A stretch of DNA of 47,089 nt from an uncultured Alteromonas sp. (GTDB lineage Bacteria > Pseudomonadota > Gammaproteobacteria > Enterobacterales > Alteromonadaceae), in NCBI RefSeq assembly GCF_913058315.1, contig NZ_CAJXQY010000021.1:1-47089 (forward strand), written 5' to 3'. The notes beneath the pieces were generated by a model. That model made no database searches. It was not told where the DNA came from and was given only the letters and a program-made list of their open reading frames with translations. Shown here piece by piece: positions 19,355 through 30,609 of the stretch. Within the stretch, counting starts at the first letter, position 1; every line of letters begins with the position of its first letter. The position numbers were made by a program, and so were the translations under genes.

Positions 19355-20413
19355 ATGAAATATACCTTTACGATTTTGATTCTAATATTCCCATTATTTG
19401 CTGCGTCAGACACTTCTGCTGCCAGTTCCAATCAGCTATCCGCTTCCTGTGCCTTAAGCGATCACACTAAATCCCTTCTGGCAGAAGTACTACAAACAAA
19501 ACATCACCAATGTTTTTCCAGTCAGTGCAGTTTTTTTTCTGATGACGCGCCAAACGTGTATTCAGGCAAGATTAATCAACTGTTAAACAGCCTGGATCGC
19601 GATTTACAACAACGATGCAGTCAAGCAGAAGATGCTGTAGATGAGCTTCAGGATGACAGGCTCGATACATTACAAAACAATTATCACGCTTTATACGAAG
19701 CCAAAGTTCATACCATCACTTTTTGGTTTACCGGAATAGCCATCCTCTCGGCCATTATTGGTTTATTGGTGCCTTTTGCCCTCTCTGTATCTTTTAATAG
19801 CCGACATAATGAATTGGAAAGCGAACTAAGAAAAAAGTTAACGGAGCTTTCAGCCGACTCAGATAAGTTATCGTTCGAAATAGAAAAAATGGAACGAGAT
19901 TTAGTCACTAACTTAGACAAATTAAAAGACAAGATGCTCGCCGAAAGCGACGAAATTCATAAGGCAATGAATAAGGTTGTTTATAAAGCCGGCGAAGCCA
20001 AAAACAAAGCTGAAAAGACCCTTGAAAACGCGACGGCGGTCAACGAATCAGCCTCTCAGGTACAAAGTGATACCGAAAGCACACTGCAGCAAATCAAACA
20101 CGCGTGTAATGAAGCAGTGACTGCACTCAACAATACAGAGCGCGCGCAACAGCAAACTGCACTCGCCAGCAACTTAACGGTACAAGCCCGACGCAATACA
20201 GAAGATGCACTTCAACAAGCCACGAGAGCAAGTCATGAGGCATCGGAGGCGCGGCACGAAGCAGAGAATGCGCTTCAGACGACTGAACAACTCATCAATG
20301 AGTTCAAACAAAAATTTGCACAACTAGAGAAGCAGGCAAACAGGCGTTTTCAAATCTTAAAATCAAGATTAATGAAGATTAAGAAAGTGCGTATCGGTAG
20401 ACGCAAAAAATGA
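19355..20413 (+). CDS. Unknown exported, membrane-anchored coiled-coil protein (operon gene 1)
   Basis: I do not recognise this protein. From the ATG at 19355 it has 352 residues: a signal peptide (about 1-22), a short extracytoplasmic domain with four cysteines (32, 53, 58, 88), and one membrane helix (about 121-146, FWFTGIAILSAIIGLLVPFA). A long cytoplasmic coiled coil (about 150-330) full of Ala, Glu, Gln and Thr heptads follows, then a very basic tail (KIKKVRIGRRKK). The upstream ATG at 19343 is possible. I prefer 19355 because GGAA sits 6 bases before it and a Lys follows the Met, as in signal peptides. It is first in a five-gene operon; the next gene follows within 100 bases. The basic tail may touch lipid head groups, nucleic acid or a partner. 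Confidence 0.75.
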   Translation: MKYTFTILILIFPLFAASDTSAASSNQLSASCALSDHTKSLLAEVLQTKHHQCFSSQCSFFSDDAPNVYSGKINQLLNSLDRDLQQRCSQAEDAVDELQDDRLDTLQNNYHALYEAKVHTITFWFTGIAILSAIIGLLVPFALSVSFNSRHNELESELRKKLTELSADSDKLSFEIEKMERDLVTNLDKLKDKMLAESDEIHKAMNKVVYKAGEAKNKAEKTLENATAVNESASQVQSDTESTLQQIKHACNEAVTALNNTERAQQQTALASNLTVQARRNTEDALQQATRASHEASEARHEAENALQTTEQLINEFKQKFAQLEKQANRRFQILKSRLMKIKKVRIGRRKK

Positions 20414-20495
20414 ACACCGTCAATCAACAATGTGAATCGTGAAATGGTTTAAGACGTTTAACAACGAGAGTTTGCAACGTACCCGGGAGCTGGTT

Positions 20496-21302
20496 ATGTA
20501 TTCAAAAAATTGGTCGGAAACAACTGTCAAATGGCGCGATTGGCACCGCATGCTTGTGTTCGGCATATTATTCACAGTAATAGTTGGATGTGCAGGCATG
20601 GACGTGCAGGAAACCTACTATTTGGCGGTACCCAGCGGCGAAAACACTAATTTTTATCGCGTTAGGGTATCGGCCAATGCAACAAACGGGGTATCTAATT
20701 ACGATGCCGCATGGTTTTCTGCCCATTCAGTTGATGCATTATATTCAGACGTGACTTCGTCAACCGCGGCTGCAGAGCTAAACGTTGAAAAAAATATCCG
20801 TGATACGTTGAATGCGCAGATAGAAAGCGCTTATCAAAGTTACCTTGAGGCGGCAGCAGACCCCACAAAAACTAACACCGAACTGGCGCCATGGCTCAAC
20901 GTACTCAAGCGGCTGCGGGCTGCCCCGGGCAGTAATACCCCACTCCCCGGTGGTGCCATCGAAATGGAGTACAATCCTGCAGAAAACCTGGTTACCCGTC
21001 GGGCAGGTCAAAAGCTGGTCATGGTATTGTCCTCCGACCCTGATGATGTCATTGCAGAAATCAGTAATTTCTCTCAATCCACCGAAACAAGCGCATCGGT
21101 GTTGCGCCTAGGCGAAGTTTTTACCCAACAGCAAAACAATCAGGCTTATGAAACCGAGGCTGAAATGAACGCCGTCAGCGATGACTTTGTGCTGCTCGCT
21201 GCGCAGTTGGAAGCAGCACTTAACGATTCAGAGCAAGCAGATAAAGATGCGTTAATTCAACGCTTAATCTCACTGATTACCTTGGCGGAGAGTATTCAAT
21301 GA
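20496..21302 (+). CDS. Unknown lipoprotein (operon gene 2)
   Basis: Not recognised. I start it at 20496 because GGGAG lies 6 bases upstream; the frame is open from an ATG at 20439, but that has a poor ribosome binding site. The 268-residue product has a basic N-terminus, a hydrophobic stretch (about 19-31) and a lipobox IVGC with Cys32. The next residue is Ala, which points to outer-membrane sorting. The mature part is soluble, mostly helical in its second half, rich in Asp/Glu/Asn, with no cysteines and no catalytic motif that I can see. Its stop overlaps the start of the next gene (ATGA), so the two are translationally coupled. Confidence 0.72.
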   Translation: MYSKNWSETTVKWRDWHRMLVFGILFTVIVGCAGMDVQETYYLAVPSGENTNFYRVRVSANATNGVSNYDAAWFSAHSVDALYSDVTSSTAAAELNVEKNIRDTLNAQIESAYQSYLEAAADPTKTNTELAPWLNVLKRLRAAPGSNTPLPGGAIEMEYNPAENLVTRRAGQKLVMVLSSDPDDVIAEISNFSQSTETSASVLRLGEVFTQQQNNQAYETEAEMNAVSDDFVLLAAQLEAALNDSEQADKDALIQRLISLITLAESIQ

Positions 21303-23092
21303 GCCAGCTAAAACACCTAACCTTATTGGCAGGTTGTAGCCTCTTATTCTCCTGCGCTTCGGCCAAAATAGCGGTGGAGGTAGACATTTATGATGAAGAT
21401 CCGAGAGTCGTTTTACCCTCTACTCCGCAGGACAATCTGGATTTGCTCGCACAAAGCCAGGTATTGTTATTAGAGGCCGCTTCCGACAAGCAGCGCTCAC
21501 AGCAGTGGAAGAATCAGGTGGCGAATATATACCAAACCTTGTGGTATAGCGCCGGTGGCGTTGACGATGAGAGTGCAGGTGGGAAAAAGGTTTTCGGCAG
21601 CAACGCTCCTCGCCACCCGGTCAGAAGACTGATTGACACTATTAACAACAATGATAAGCAGGAAGATGATGCGCTGGCGTTCCTGGAGGAATCACTGGAA
21701 GCGCTGCAAAACAATATTCGCCAATACAACAATATTTACCTTGCCCAGTTACAGGAATTTAAAAAAGAATATGCCGATTATTGTATCGGCGCCACCGCGA
21801 GCGACGAAAAGCGCTCTTCTCCGCTTGCAACAAATACACATCAGAGCGGCAACGGCACACCACACAAAGCGTGTTTCAGAGTTATTCCTTTACTCAATAT
21901 TCAGAATAAAAACAGCATTATTCCGCAGCTTGGTTTGGAAAAAAGAAACTGTTCGCGCAATACCAATGGCAGTTCAGTTATCGTGCGCAACTGCGTAATT
22001 CAAGATAAAGAAGCGGCTAAGGTGCTGCTTACAGAATCGCAATTTATAAAGCGTAAACTGGCGCTCGGAGACGTATCAGAGGCGCTTCAACCGGTGCAAG
22101 AAAATGCAGCTACTCTCACGTGCAAAAACCTGTTTCAGTGCCAAAATCATATCCAGCAAGCGCTTGCAGGAGTCATTGCTGCGTATGATAGCTACGTACT
22201 AACTGCCGATATTTTAGTGGACTGGGCGCCAGTAGAAAGCTTAATTCAGGCAAAAATGGTTCAGGCCCACAACAATAAACTCGAACAACAACGTTTACGC
22301 AATCTTCTCTCATCGTCGCAACAGAAGATCCAATTACTGCACAATAAAATGGGGGCTGATAATCAGCAAAAACTCGACAAGGCTCGGTCATCGAAAAACA
22401 GCCTCGCGCAATTACAGCGCGGCGAGGTGGAAGTCAGCTTTGTTGGTTTAAAGCGAGAAATGCCATTAGCTGGCAGCATACGGGAGCAACTGGCAGAGCA
22501 GGCAAGAAACACCTCAGGATTGTATTATTTAATCGACCGATTACAGGATGTTGGTGATCCCGTATGGCGGACTATTACCAACCCGCTCAATGAGCACCAC
22601 TGGAATAAAAAAGTCAGTAAGACCTTCGTGAAAGCTCAGGGAGACACGTCGATGGTCATTGTTAGAGACAATCCGCTGCACTTTAGAGCTCATCATGTCA
22701 GAAATGACCCAAGTGCATTAATTAAAGGTCAACTCGAAATAGCCCGGGCTATTGGTGATGCGGCTTTAACCATTGCAGGTGTTAAATTAGGCGGACGCGC
22801 AGCGCTTACCGGTTCCGCCCCCGAAAAGGAAAGTATTGAGCTTACCTCTGTAACTCCTGCCGGCAACGCGGAAAAACAAAAAAGACAGGTAGCACAAAAG
22901 CAAAAAGCCTTAAATGCTATGACAAATCAATTGAGAGTATTGCAACGTGAACTCGAAACGTTGACGCTTGATGAACCCGACGATGATAAACAAAAACAAA
23001 AGTTTGAAGCCAGGCTGAAATCCTTACGAAACCGGATTATTGGCTTGTTGCAGGGCTATAAAGTGCGGTTTGAGGTAGCTCAAGATGCTTAG
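21299..23092 (+). CDS. Unknown large lipoprotein with coiled coils (operon gene 3)
   Basis: Not recognised. A 597-residue protein with a short lipoprotein signal. The likely lipidated residue is Cys19 in SLLFSCAS; LAGC at Cys13 is a better-looking lipobox but would leave an unusually short signal peptide. The mature part is long, helical and charged. There is a cysteine-containing middle section (around CFRVIPLLN, RNCSRNT and LTCKNLFQCQNH), an AEVE/SFVGLKREMP segment, and a strong coiled coil near the C-terminus (about 525-590, for example QLRVLQRELETL). No enzyme motif is seen. It overlaps the preceding gene by 4 bases and the next by 8, with GGAG before its ATG. Confidence 0.72.
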   Translation: MSQLKHLTLLAGCSLLFSCASAKIAVEVDIYDEDPRVVLPSTPQDNLDLLAQSQVLLLEAASDKQRSQQWKNQVANIYQTLWYSAGGVDDESAGGKKVFGSNAPRHPVRRLIDTINNNDKQEDDALAFLEESLEALQNNIRQYNNIYLAQLQEFKKEYADYCIGATASDEKRSSPLATNTHQSGNGTPHKACFRVIPLLNIQNKNSIIPQLGLEKRNCSRNTNGSSVIVRNCVIQDKEAAKVLLTESQFIKRKLALGDVSEALQPVQENAATLTCKNLFQCQNHIQQALAGVIAAYDSYVLTADILVDWAPVESLIQAKMVQAHNNKLEQQRLRNLLSSSQQKIQLLHNKMGADNQQKLDKARSSKNSLAQLQRGEVEVSFVGLKREMPLAGSIREQLAEQARNTSGLYYLIDRLQDVGDPVWRTITNPLNEHHWNKKVSKTFVKAQGDTSMVIVRDNPLHFRAHHVRNDPSALIKGQLEIARAIGDAALTIAGVKLGGRAALTGSAPEKESIELTSVTPAGNAEKQKRQVAQKQKALNAMTNQLRVLQRELETLTLDEPDDDKQKQKFEARLKSLRNRIIGLLQGYKVRFEVAQDA

Positions 23093-24974
23093 TCAGATTG
23101 CTTCAAAAATCAGAATGTGGACACGCACCGGCTACGTCTTTGTCAGACCCTACTTTGGCTTATTGGCTTTGCTTATTCTGGCAGTGACCGCGGTAAATTG
23201 GATGGTCCTGACATACGAAGAAAATAGCAGTAGGAAGGTCTCTGACTGGAACAATTTATTTTTCTTATTAGTACTAAGTTTTGTTTGTGTTGCTCTTGCT
23301 GTTGTCACACGCACTCCTCAAAAGCATGAAACACTATCGATTATAGAGCGAAATGCCGGTTGGTTGACCTTTGTCAGCTATTCTTTTACTGCAATGGCGC
23401 TGATAGGTTCCTTCGTTTCGAAGCAATTCACACTATGGTTACTCATCGGTATCTATCTGAGTGCAAGTTCAACACTACTGGCGTTGACTCGTCCCATTGA
23501 TTACAAACAACTAGGTCCGGATAAAAACGGAGACAACAAGTCAGATCCCGTGGAAGAAGATAACTACGTGATCAATGGGATCTTTCGTTTGGCTTACGGA
23601 TTCGTCTTTTTGTGTGTGATTGCCCTAGTCGCTCTCGCTTTTAATAATCAGCCCCTCATACTAAACCCTACTAGAACTGAGTTGCCCCGCGAATATCATC
23701 CGCAAGATGTCCTTAACAATAGAGTAAATACCCTCATTGCTATCGTAAAAGGATGCGATTTCCAATATCAGGAGGCTATTGATCCCACCGCTTCCACCAG
23801 ACTAGAGCGTCTTGAAGGACGTATGCCTGAACAAGCCCATTGTGGAGATCTTCCGCCGCAATGGGTACTGTCCATTGGCGGTAATGTGCTGCTCTGCCAT
23901 GTATTAAACAATTGTGCTGAAGCGATTGCTGCACTCAACAACGAAAAAATAAATTACGGGGATCTCGCCACTCTGAAGCAGGAATTGAGCGATCTGCAGG
24001 AGCAAAAACATCGTCTGGAAACTGAAATTGCTGACCATAAGCGAGTACTTAGCGGCCTGACTATGGAAAACAATATATTCAAAAGTGATCAGGTTGAAAA
24101 GAGAATTAGAGCCTTTACTCCATGTATAAGCTGTGATGAACACTCGCTTTTAGGTTTATCCCGAGAGATAGAGGCATTAAAGCAGAAAATAGCTAAAGCG
24201 CAGTCGCAGTTGAAACATCAAGAACAAGTCTTCGAGCAGCCATTAATCTTTGGCCAACCGATCACTGGCGGCATTGTAGTACCAATCTACTTTTTAATTC
24301 TGGCGATGATTGGCGCTTTAATCAGCATGGCCAGAAAGCTCCCCGAATTTCAAAGGCGTGTCACGCCCGCTTATCACCTTCGCTATATTCACGATGTAAA
24401 GGAAAACCCCAAGCTGGCGGCCCCTATGACCGGCGCCGAAGCCCGGGAATTAGTAATGTTTCAAATGGTGCAGGTTTTAACCTCAGTAGGAGTTGCGATT
24501 ATTGCATACTCATGGGCAACCCCGAATGAAATGGCAGCAGGCGCTGTATTAGCCTTTATTGCCGGCTTCTCATCTGAAATCGTACTGATAGCAGTAAGAG
24601 GTGTATCAAAAAGATTGGTAGAAGCTGAGCCGCGAGTTATTGCGAAAAGTCGCCTAGTCAGTCGTGAGCCGATTCCACAAACGATTGACGTTACCAACAG
24701 TGATAGCCCCAAGCCGAGTCCGGCCCTACGGGTACGAACAGTTTCATTAGCGCCACTCGAAGTGGGTCAAGAAGTCAAATTATTAAATAGTAAAATGCTG
24801 CCTAACGGCAATGTGTTGGAATTATTGTCGGTTGGTACCGTTAAATCCATTAGAAATACAACGATTACTGTACTGTTTGAGCTGGACGGCAAGCCACTGG
24901 AAATTAATCTGAATCGCAGTGATTTGGCGCCAAGTGAGCAGGTTGGCGCGTCAAAAGACGATTTGAGAGGATAA
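23085..24974 (+). CDS. Unknown eight-helix membrane protein with cysteine-rich periplasmic coiled coil (operon gene 4)
   Basis: Not recognised. A 629-residue polytopic inner-membrane protein. Five helices (about 23-43, 57-76, 92-111, 115-135, 167-187) lead into a periplasmic domain (about 188-395) with two coiled-coil arms (295-325, 358-382). That domain has six cysteines (224, 253, 271, 277, 347, 350), the last two as CISC, a CxxC pair. Three more helices follow (about 396-415, 463-480, 484-505), the last running into GFSSEIVLIAVRGVSKRL. That resembles the ending of several unrelated predicted membrane families. A cytoplasmic tail (about 510-629) ends in a beta-rich, SH3-like segment (VGQEVKLLNS to NLNRSDLAP). 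It overlaps gene 3 by 8 bases and ends 2 bases before the peptidase gene. Confidence 0.75.
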   Translation: MLSQIASKIRMWTRTGYVFVRPYFGLLALLILAVTAVNWMVLTYEENSSRKVSDWNNLFFLLVLSFVCVALAVVTRTPQKHETLSIIERNAGWLTFVSYSFTAMALIGSFVSKQFTLWLLIGIYLSASSTLLALTRPIDYKQLGPDKNGDNKSDPVEEDNYVINGIFRLAYGFVFLCVIALVALAFNNQPLILNPTRTELPREYHPQDVLNNRVNTLIAIVKGCDFQYQEAIDPTASTRLERLEGRMPEQAHCGDLPPQWVLSIGGNVLLCHVLNNCAEAIAALNNEKINYGDLATLKQELSDLQEQKHRLETEIADHKRVLSGLTMENNIFKSDQVEKRIRAFTPCISCDEHSLLGLSREIEALKQKIAKAQSQLKHQEQVFEQPLIFGQPITGGIVVPIYFLILAMIGALISMARKLPEFQRRVTPAYHLRYIHDVKENPKLAAPMTGAEARELVMFQMVQVLTSVGVAIIAYSWATPNEMAAGAVLAFIAGFSSEIVLIAVRGVSKRLVEAEPRVIAKSRLVSREPIPQTIDVTNSDSPKPSPALRVRTVSLAPLEVGQEVKLLNSKMLPNGNVLELLSVGTVKSIRNTTITVLFELDGKPLEINLNRSDLAPSEQVGASKDDLRG

Positions 24975-24976
24975 AC

Positions 24977-25714
24977 ATGAAAAAAGGTCAGACTACCGCC
25001 AGATCAGGGCTATGTCTTAGAGCGCAGCCAAAAACCGGAGCCATTATCGGGGCCCTGGAGTATGGTAGCCAGCTCGAAGTAATCAGCGAAGAAACCTGGC
25101 TAAAAGTGAAAACGGTCAACGGCACTGAAGGCTATGTACTAGCAGACTATGTAGAACTTTCCAATGTGAGACCGCCGAAAAATACACAATCTGCAGCTAA
25201 CAATCATATTATAACCTATCGGCCTTTCACGAGTCTTATCCAGGGCAAGCCGGTTAAAATCGATATCGCTTTTAAACCCGTCATGATTTGGTTAGAAAAA
25301 CAGCTTCAGAAGCATGATCTTAGTATGTGGGTCACCAGTTCATTAAGAGAGCCGGGACAGCCAGTTTCTGAGGCCGTGGTTAATCCTGCCAGCTTGTCCA
25401 ATCACTTGGTTGGTCATGCTATCGATATGAACTTATTTACCCCTTCCGAGTGGTTTAACTCTAACCGATTGGAACGGATCAACATCATCGACAAAGCAAA
25501 ATCCAGGCAAATCCCCCTCGATGATGAAGAGAAAGTACGTCGCTTTCTTTATAGTATCGTCCATGAATCAAAAAGTGAATTAGGTTTTGAACTGCGCTGG
25601 GGAGGACATTTTGCGCCTAGTGATCCTGTGCATATCGATGACGGCATTAATGTAAAAGACAACCATCAGTACTGGACAATGCTTAAAAAAACCTGGCCGT
25701 CGCTGGTAACTTAA
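24977..25714 (+). CDS. SH3-M15 peptidoglycan peptidase without signal peptide (operon gene 5)
   Basis: A 245-residue protein. Residues 1-62 form a bacterial SH3 domain (ARSGLCLRAQPKTGAIIGAL to GYVLADYVEL), a cell-wall-binding type. Residues 78-240 are an M15-family peptidase of the VanY/CwlK/phage-endolysin type. The zinc-site motif SxHxxGxAxD is perfect at 141-150 (SNHLVGHAID, His143 and Asp150). The third ligand is His219 in RWGGHFAPSDPVHID. It should cut peptidoglycan stem peptides (D,D-carboxypeptidase or L-Ala-D-Glu endopeptidase). No signal peptide or membrane helix is present, as in phage endolysins, so it is cytoplasmic unless its partner genes export it. It is the last gene of the operon, with a good ribosome binding site (GAGAGGA) in the end of gene 4. 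Confidence 0.85.
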   Translation: MKKGQTTARSGLCLRAQPKTGAIIGALEYGSQLEVISEETWLKVKTVNGTEGYVLADYVELSNVRPPKNTQSAANNHIITYRPFTSLIQGKPVKIDIAFKPVMIWLEKQLQKHDLSMWVTSSLREPGQPVSEAVVNPASLSNHLVGHAIDMNLFTPSEWFNSNRLERINIIDKAKSRQIPLDDEEKVRRFLYSIVHESKSELGFELRWGGHFAPSDPVHIDDGINVKDNHQYWTMLKKTWPSLVT

Positions 25715-25738
25715 CCTTCAGGATAATAAGTAATAACT

Positions 25739-25799
25739 ATTGAACGACTTATATCACCAGGAAGGACAGGGTTGTTTCCTTTCAGGGCGTTCAATTTTT
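25739..25799 (+). terminator. Probable terminator of the five-gene operon
   Basis: ATTGAACG (25739-25746) pairs with CGTTCAAT (25788-25795), with an inner AGGAA/TTCCT stem, and is followed by TTTTT. It lies 25 bases after the peptidase stop. Confidence 0.65.
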
Positions 25800-25891
25800 C
25801 AAAATAGATTCTCTGAAGATTCTGAGGAGGAAGATGATCGTCAGATAGCCCCGTTCGATACGAGACACTAACTGCCAATTTTTACCAAAAT

Positions 25892-25919
25892 AAAAAAAGC
25901 GAGCACTTAAGGCTCGCCT
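25892..25919 (-). terminator. Rho-independent terminator of the gcv operon
   Basis: On the minus strand GCGAGC-CTTAAGT-GCTCGC is followed by TTTTTTT. It sits 57 bases past the gcvP stop. Confidence 0.85.
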
Positions 25920-25975
25920 TTCAAATCTATGAACAGCTTAGTCAGTCACGAACTTAATTGTTGATCACCAACTCA

Positions 25976-28873
<2,898 letters not shown>

Positions 28874-28912
28874 AATTCGTTAAGCATCTGCAATAGAGTA
28901 AAAAAAATAAAC

Positions 28913-28935
28913 AAAGGGGCCAAAACCGCCCCTTT
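28913..28935 (-). terminator. Hairpin with T-run between gcvH and gcvP
   Basis: On the minus strand AAAGGGGC-GGTTTTG-GCCCCTTT is followed by GTTTATTTTTTT. This looks like an intrinsic terminator inside the operon, probably a partial terminator or a 3'-end stabiliser that gives more gcvT-gcvH than gcvP transcript. Confidence 0.65.
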
Positions 28936-28959
28936 ATTATCATTATTGTAACGTCAGAC

Positions 28960-29352
28960 TTATTCGTCGTCTTCGATGCTGGCAGCGTAGCCTTCAGCAT
29001 TCAGCAATTCTTCGATTTCCGATTCGTCGTCGGCTTTAATTCTGAACAACCAGCCGTCACCGAATGGGTCTGAGTTAACCAGTTCAGGTGAGTCTTCAAG
29101 CTCTTCGTTTACCGCCAGCACTTCACCTGTGATTGGGGTGTATACGTCAGAAGCGGCTTTCACCGATTCAGCTACTGCAACATCGTCGCCGGCATTTACC
29201 TGATCACCCACATCCGGTAAATCAACAAATACCATATCACCTAATAAATCCTGCGCGTGTTCAGTGATACCAATGGTATAAACTCCGTCACCTTCAGGGC
29301 GAACCCACTCGTGTGACGCCGCGTATCGTAAATCATTTGGGATAGTACTCAT
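28960..29352 (-). CDS. gcvH: Glycine cleavage system H protein
   Basis: A 130-residue lipoyl carrier protein that shuttles the aminomethyl group between GcvP, GcvT and the L protein. The lipoylated lysine is Lys65 in [13 protein letters not shown]. The start is preceded by an AGGAAT ribosome binding site. The frame continues through [10 protein letters not shown] and [12 protein letters not shown], all standard. It follows gcvT by 26 bases. Confidence 0.97.
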   Translation of the reverse strand: MSTIPNDLRYAASHEWVRPEGDGVYTIGITEHAQDLLGDMVFVDLPDVGDQVNAGDDVAVAESVKAASDVYTPITGEVLAVNEELEDSPELVNSDPFGDGWLFRIKADDESEIEELLNAEGYAASIEDDE

Positions 29353-29378
29353 GTGTATTCCTGCTCTTCGTTAAATTG

Positions 29379-30473
29379 TTATAAAACACTTTTTCCATTG
29401 CGGACAAAACTGGGCTTAACCACTTCTACTTTAACCCACTTTTTGCGCATTTCCACTTCTACTGTGGTGCCATTTGTCGCAGGGATACGCGCCATGGCGA
29501 TAGCATGCCCAAGGGTTGGTGAGAAGGTACCGGAGGTAATCACACCCGCTTCGCCTTCTTCTGTTTTTACATTAAGGCCGGCGCGCAATACGCCTTTCTC
29601 TTTCATTACCAGACCCACCAGTTTTTGGGTACCCTGTTCACGCTTGGTTTCAAGCGCTGCACGGCCCACAAAATCACGCTCAGCTGGTTCCCAGGTCACA
29701 GTCCAGCCCATATTCGCTTCCAGTGGCGAAATGGTTTCGTCCATGTCCTGACCATATAAATTCATTCCCGCTTCTAATCGAAGGGTGTCACGCGCGCCCA
29801 GTCCGCTTGGCTTCACACCGGCATCAAGCAGGCTTTGCCACAGTTCAGGCGCCTTTTCTACCGGCACCATAATCTCGTAGCCGGCTTCTCCGGTGTATCC
29901 GGTAGTCGCGATAAACAGGTCTTCGGCCTGCACGCCGTAAAACGGTTTCATACCCTCTACCGCTTCATTTTGAGCGTTAGAGAAAACCTCGGCAGCTTTC
30001 GCTTTGGCCTCAGGTCCTTGCACCGCAATCATGGCAAACTCAGGGCGCTCGGTAACAGTTACCTCAAAGCCTTCGGTTTGCTTCATTAACCAGTTCATGT
30101 CTTTTTCACGGGTGGCGGAGTTCACTACCATGCGATAGTTGGTGGCATCAAAGTAATAAACAATTAAATCGTCTACTACGCCGCCTTCTTCGTTCAGCAT
30201 ACCGCTGTATAAGGCTTTGCCTTTCTCTTTAAGCTTATCAACATCGTTGGCCAGCAAGTAACGCAAGTAGTCCTTGGCCTGAGCACCAGTGACATCAACA
30301 ATGGTCATATGCGACACGTCAAACATGCCAGCGGCCCGGCGCACAATATGATGCTCTTCAATTTGAGAGCCATAATGCAATGGCATATCCCAGCCGTGGA
30401 AATCGACCATCTTGGCACCTGATTCAAGGTGTTTGTTGTATAACGCGGTGCGTTGTGTAGTTGCGCTGCTCAT
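29379..30473 (-). CDS. gcvT: Aminomethyltransferase, T-protein of the glycine cleavage system
   Basis: T-protein, which moves the one-carbon unit to tetrahydrofolate and releases ammonia. I start it at 30473 ([31 protein letters not shown], here split as family N-terminus [16 protein letters not shown] and then [15 protein letters not shown]), giving 364 residues. The open frame extends to 30533, but those 20 residues do not match the family. Characteristic segments are [36 protein letters not shown] and the final KKWVKVEV. It heads the gcvTHP operon and is divergent from a LysR gene, with 136 bases between. No glycine riboswitch was found upstream. Confidence 0.95.
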   Translation of the reverse strand: MSSATTQRTALYNKHLESGAKMVDFHGWDMPLHYGSQIEEHHIVRRAAGMFDVSHMTIVDVTGAQAKDYLRYLLANDVDKLKEKGKALYSGMLNEEGGVVDDLIVYYFDATNYRMVVNSATREKDMNWLMKQTEGFEVTVTERPEFAMIAVQGPEAKAKAAEVFSNAQNEAVEGMKPFYGVQAEDLFIATTGYTGEAGYEIMVPVEKAPELWQSLLDAGVKPSGLGARDTLRLEAGMNLYGQDMDETISPLEANMGWTVTWEPAERDFVGRAALETKREQGTQKLVGLVMKEKGVLRAGLNVKTEEGEAGVITSGTFSPTLGHAIAMARIPATNGTTVEVEMRKKWVKVEVVKPSFVRNGKSVL

Positions 30474-30568
30474 GGTGGCTAACCCGTCAAAGTAAAGACA
30501 ATGGTTAAAAGTATAGGGAGGGCTGGCGAACACAACAAATTGGAAATTCTTATGAATACATTTAAAAT

Positions 30569-30584
30569 GCTTATATACATAAGC
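30569..30584. promoter_or_regulatory. Inverted repeat between gcvT and a LysR gene, candidate operator
   Basis: GCTTAT-ATAC-ATAAGC is a perfect dyad in the short space between two divergent genes, the place where a LysR-type regulator would bind. The spacing does not match the classic T-N11-A box exactly, so the assignment is tentative. Confidence 0.4.
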
Positions 30585-30609
30585 TTAAATATCAGAATTC
30601 CTAATCTTT

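Noticed and set aside
18554-25738. Prophage or integrative element carrying the five-gene operon
   Set aside because: No integrase, transposase, tRNA attachment site, phage structural gene or flanking direct repeat was found, although the M15 enzyme is endolysin-like.
30474-30609. Glycine riboswitch before gcvT
   Set aside because: Only 136 bases separate gcvT from the divergent LysR gene and no glycine-aptamer core is seen.
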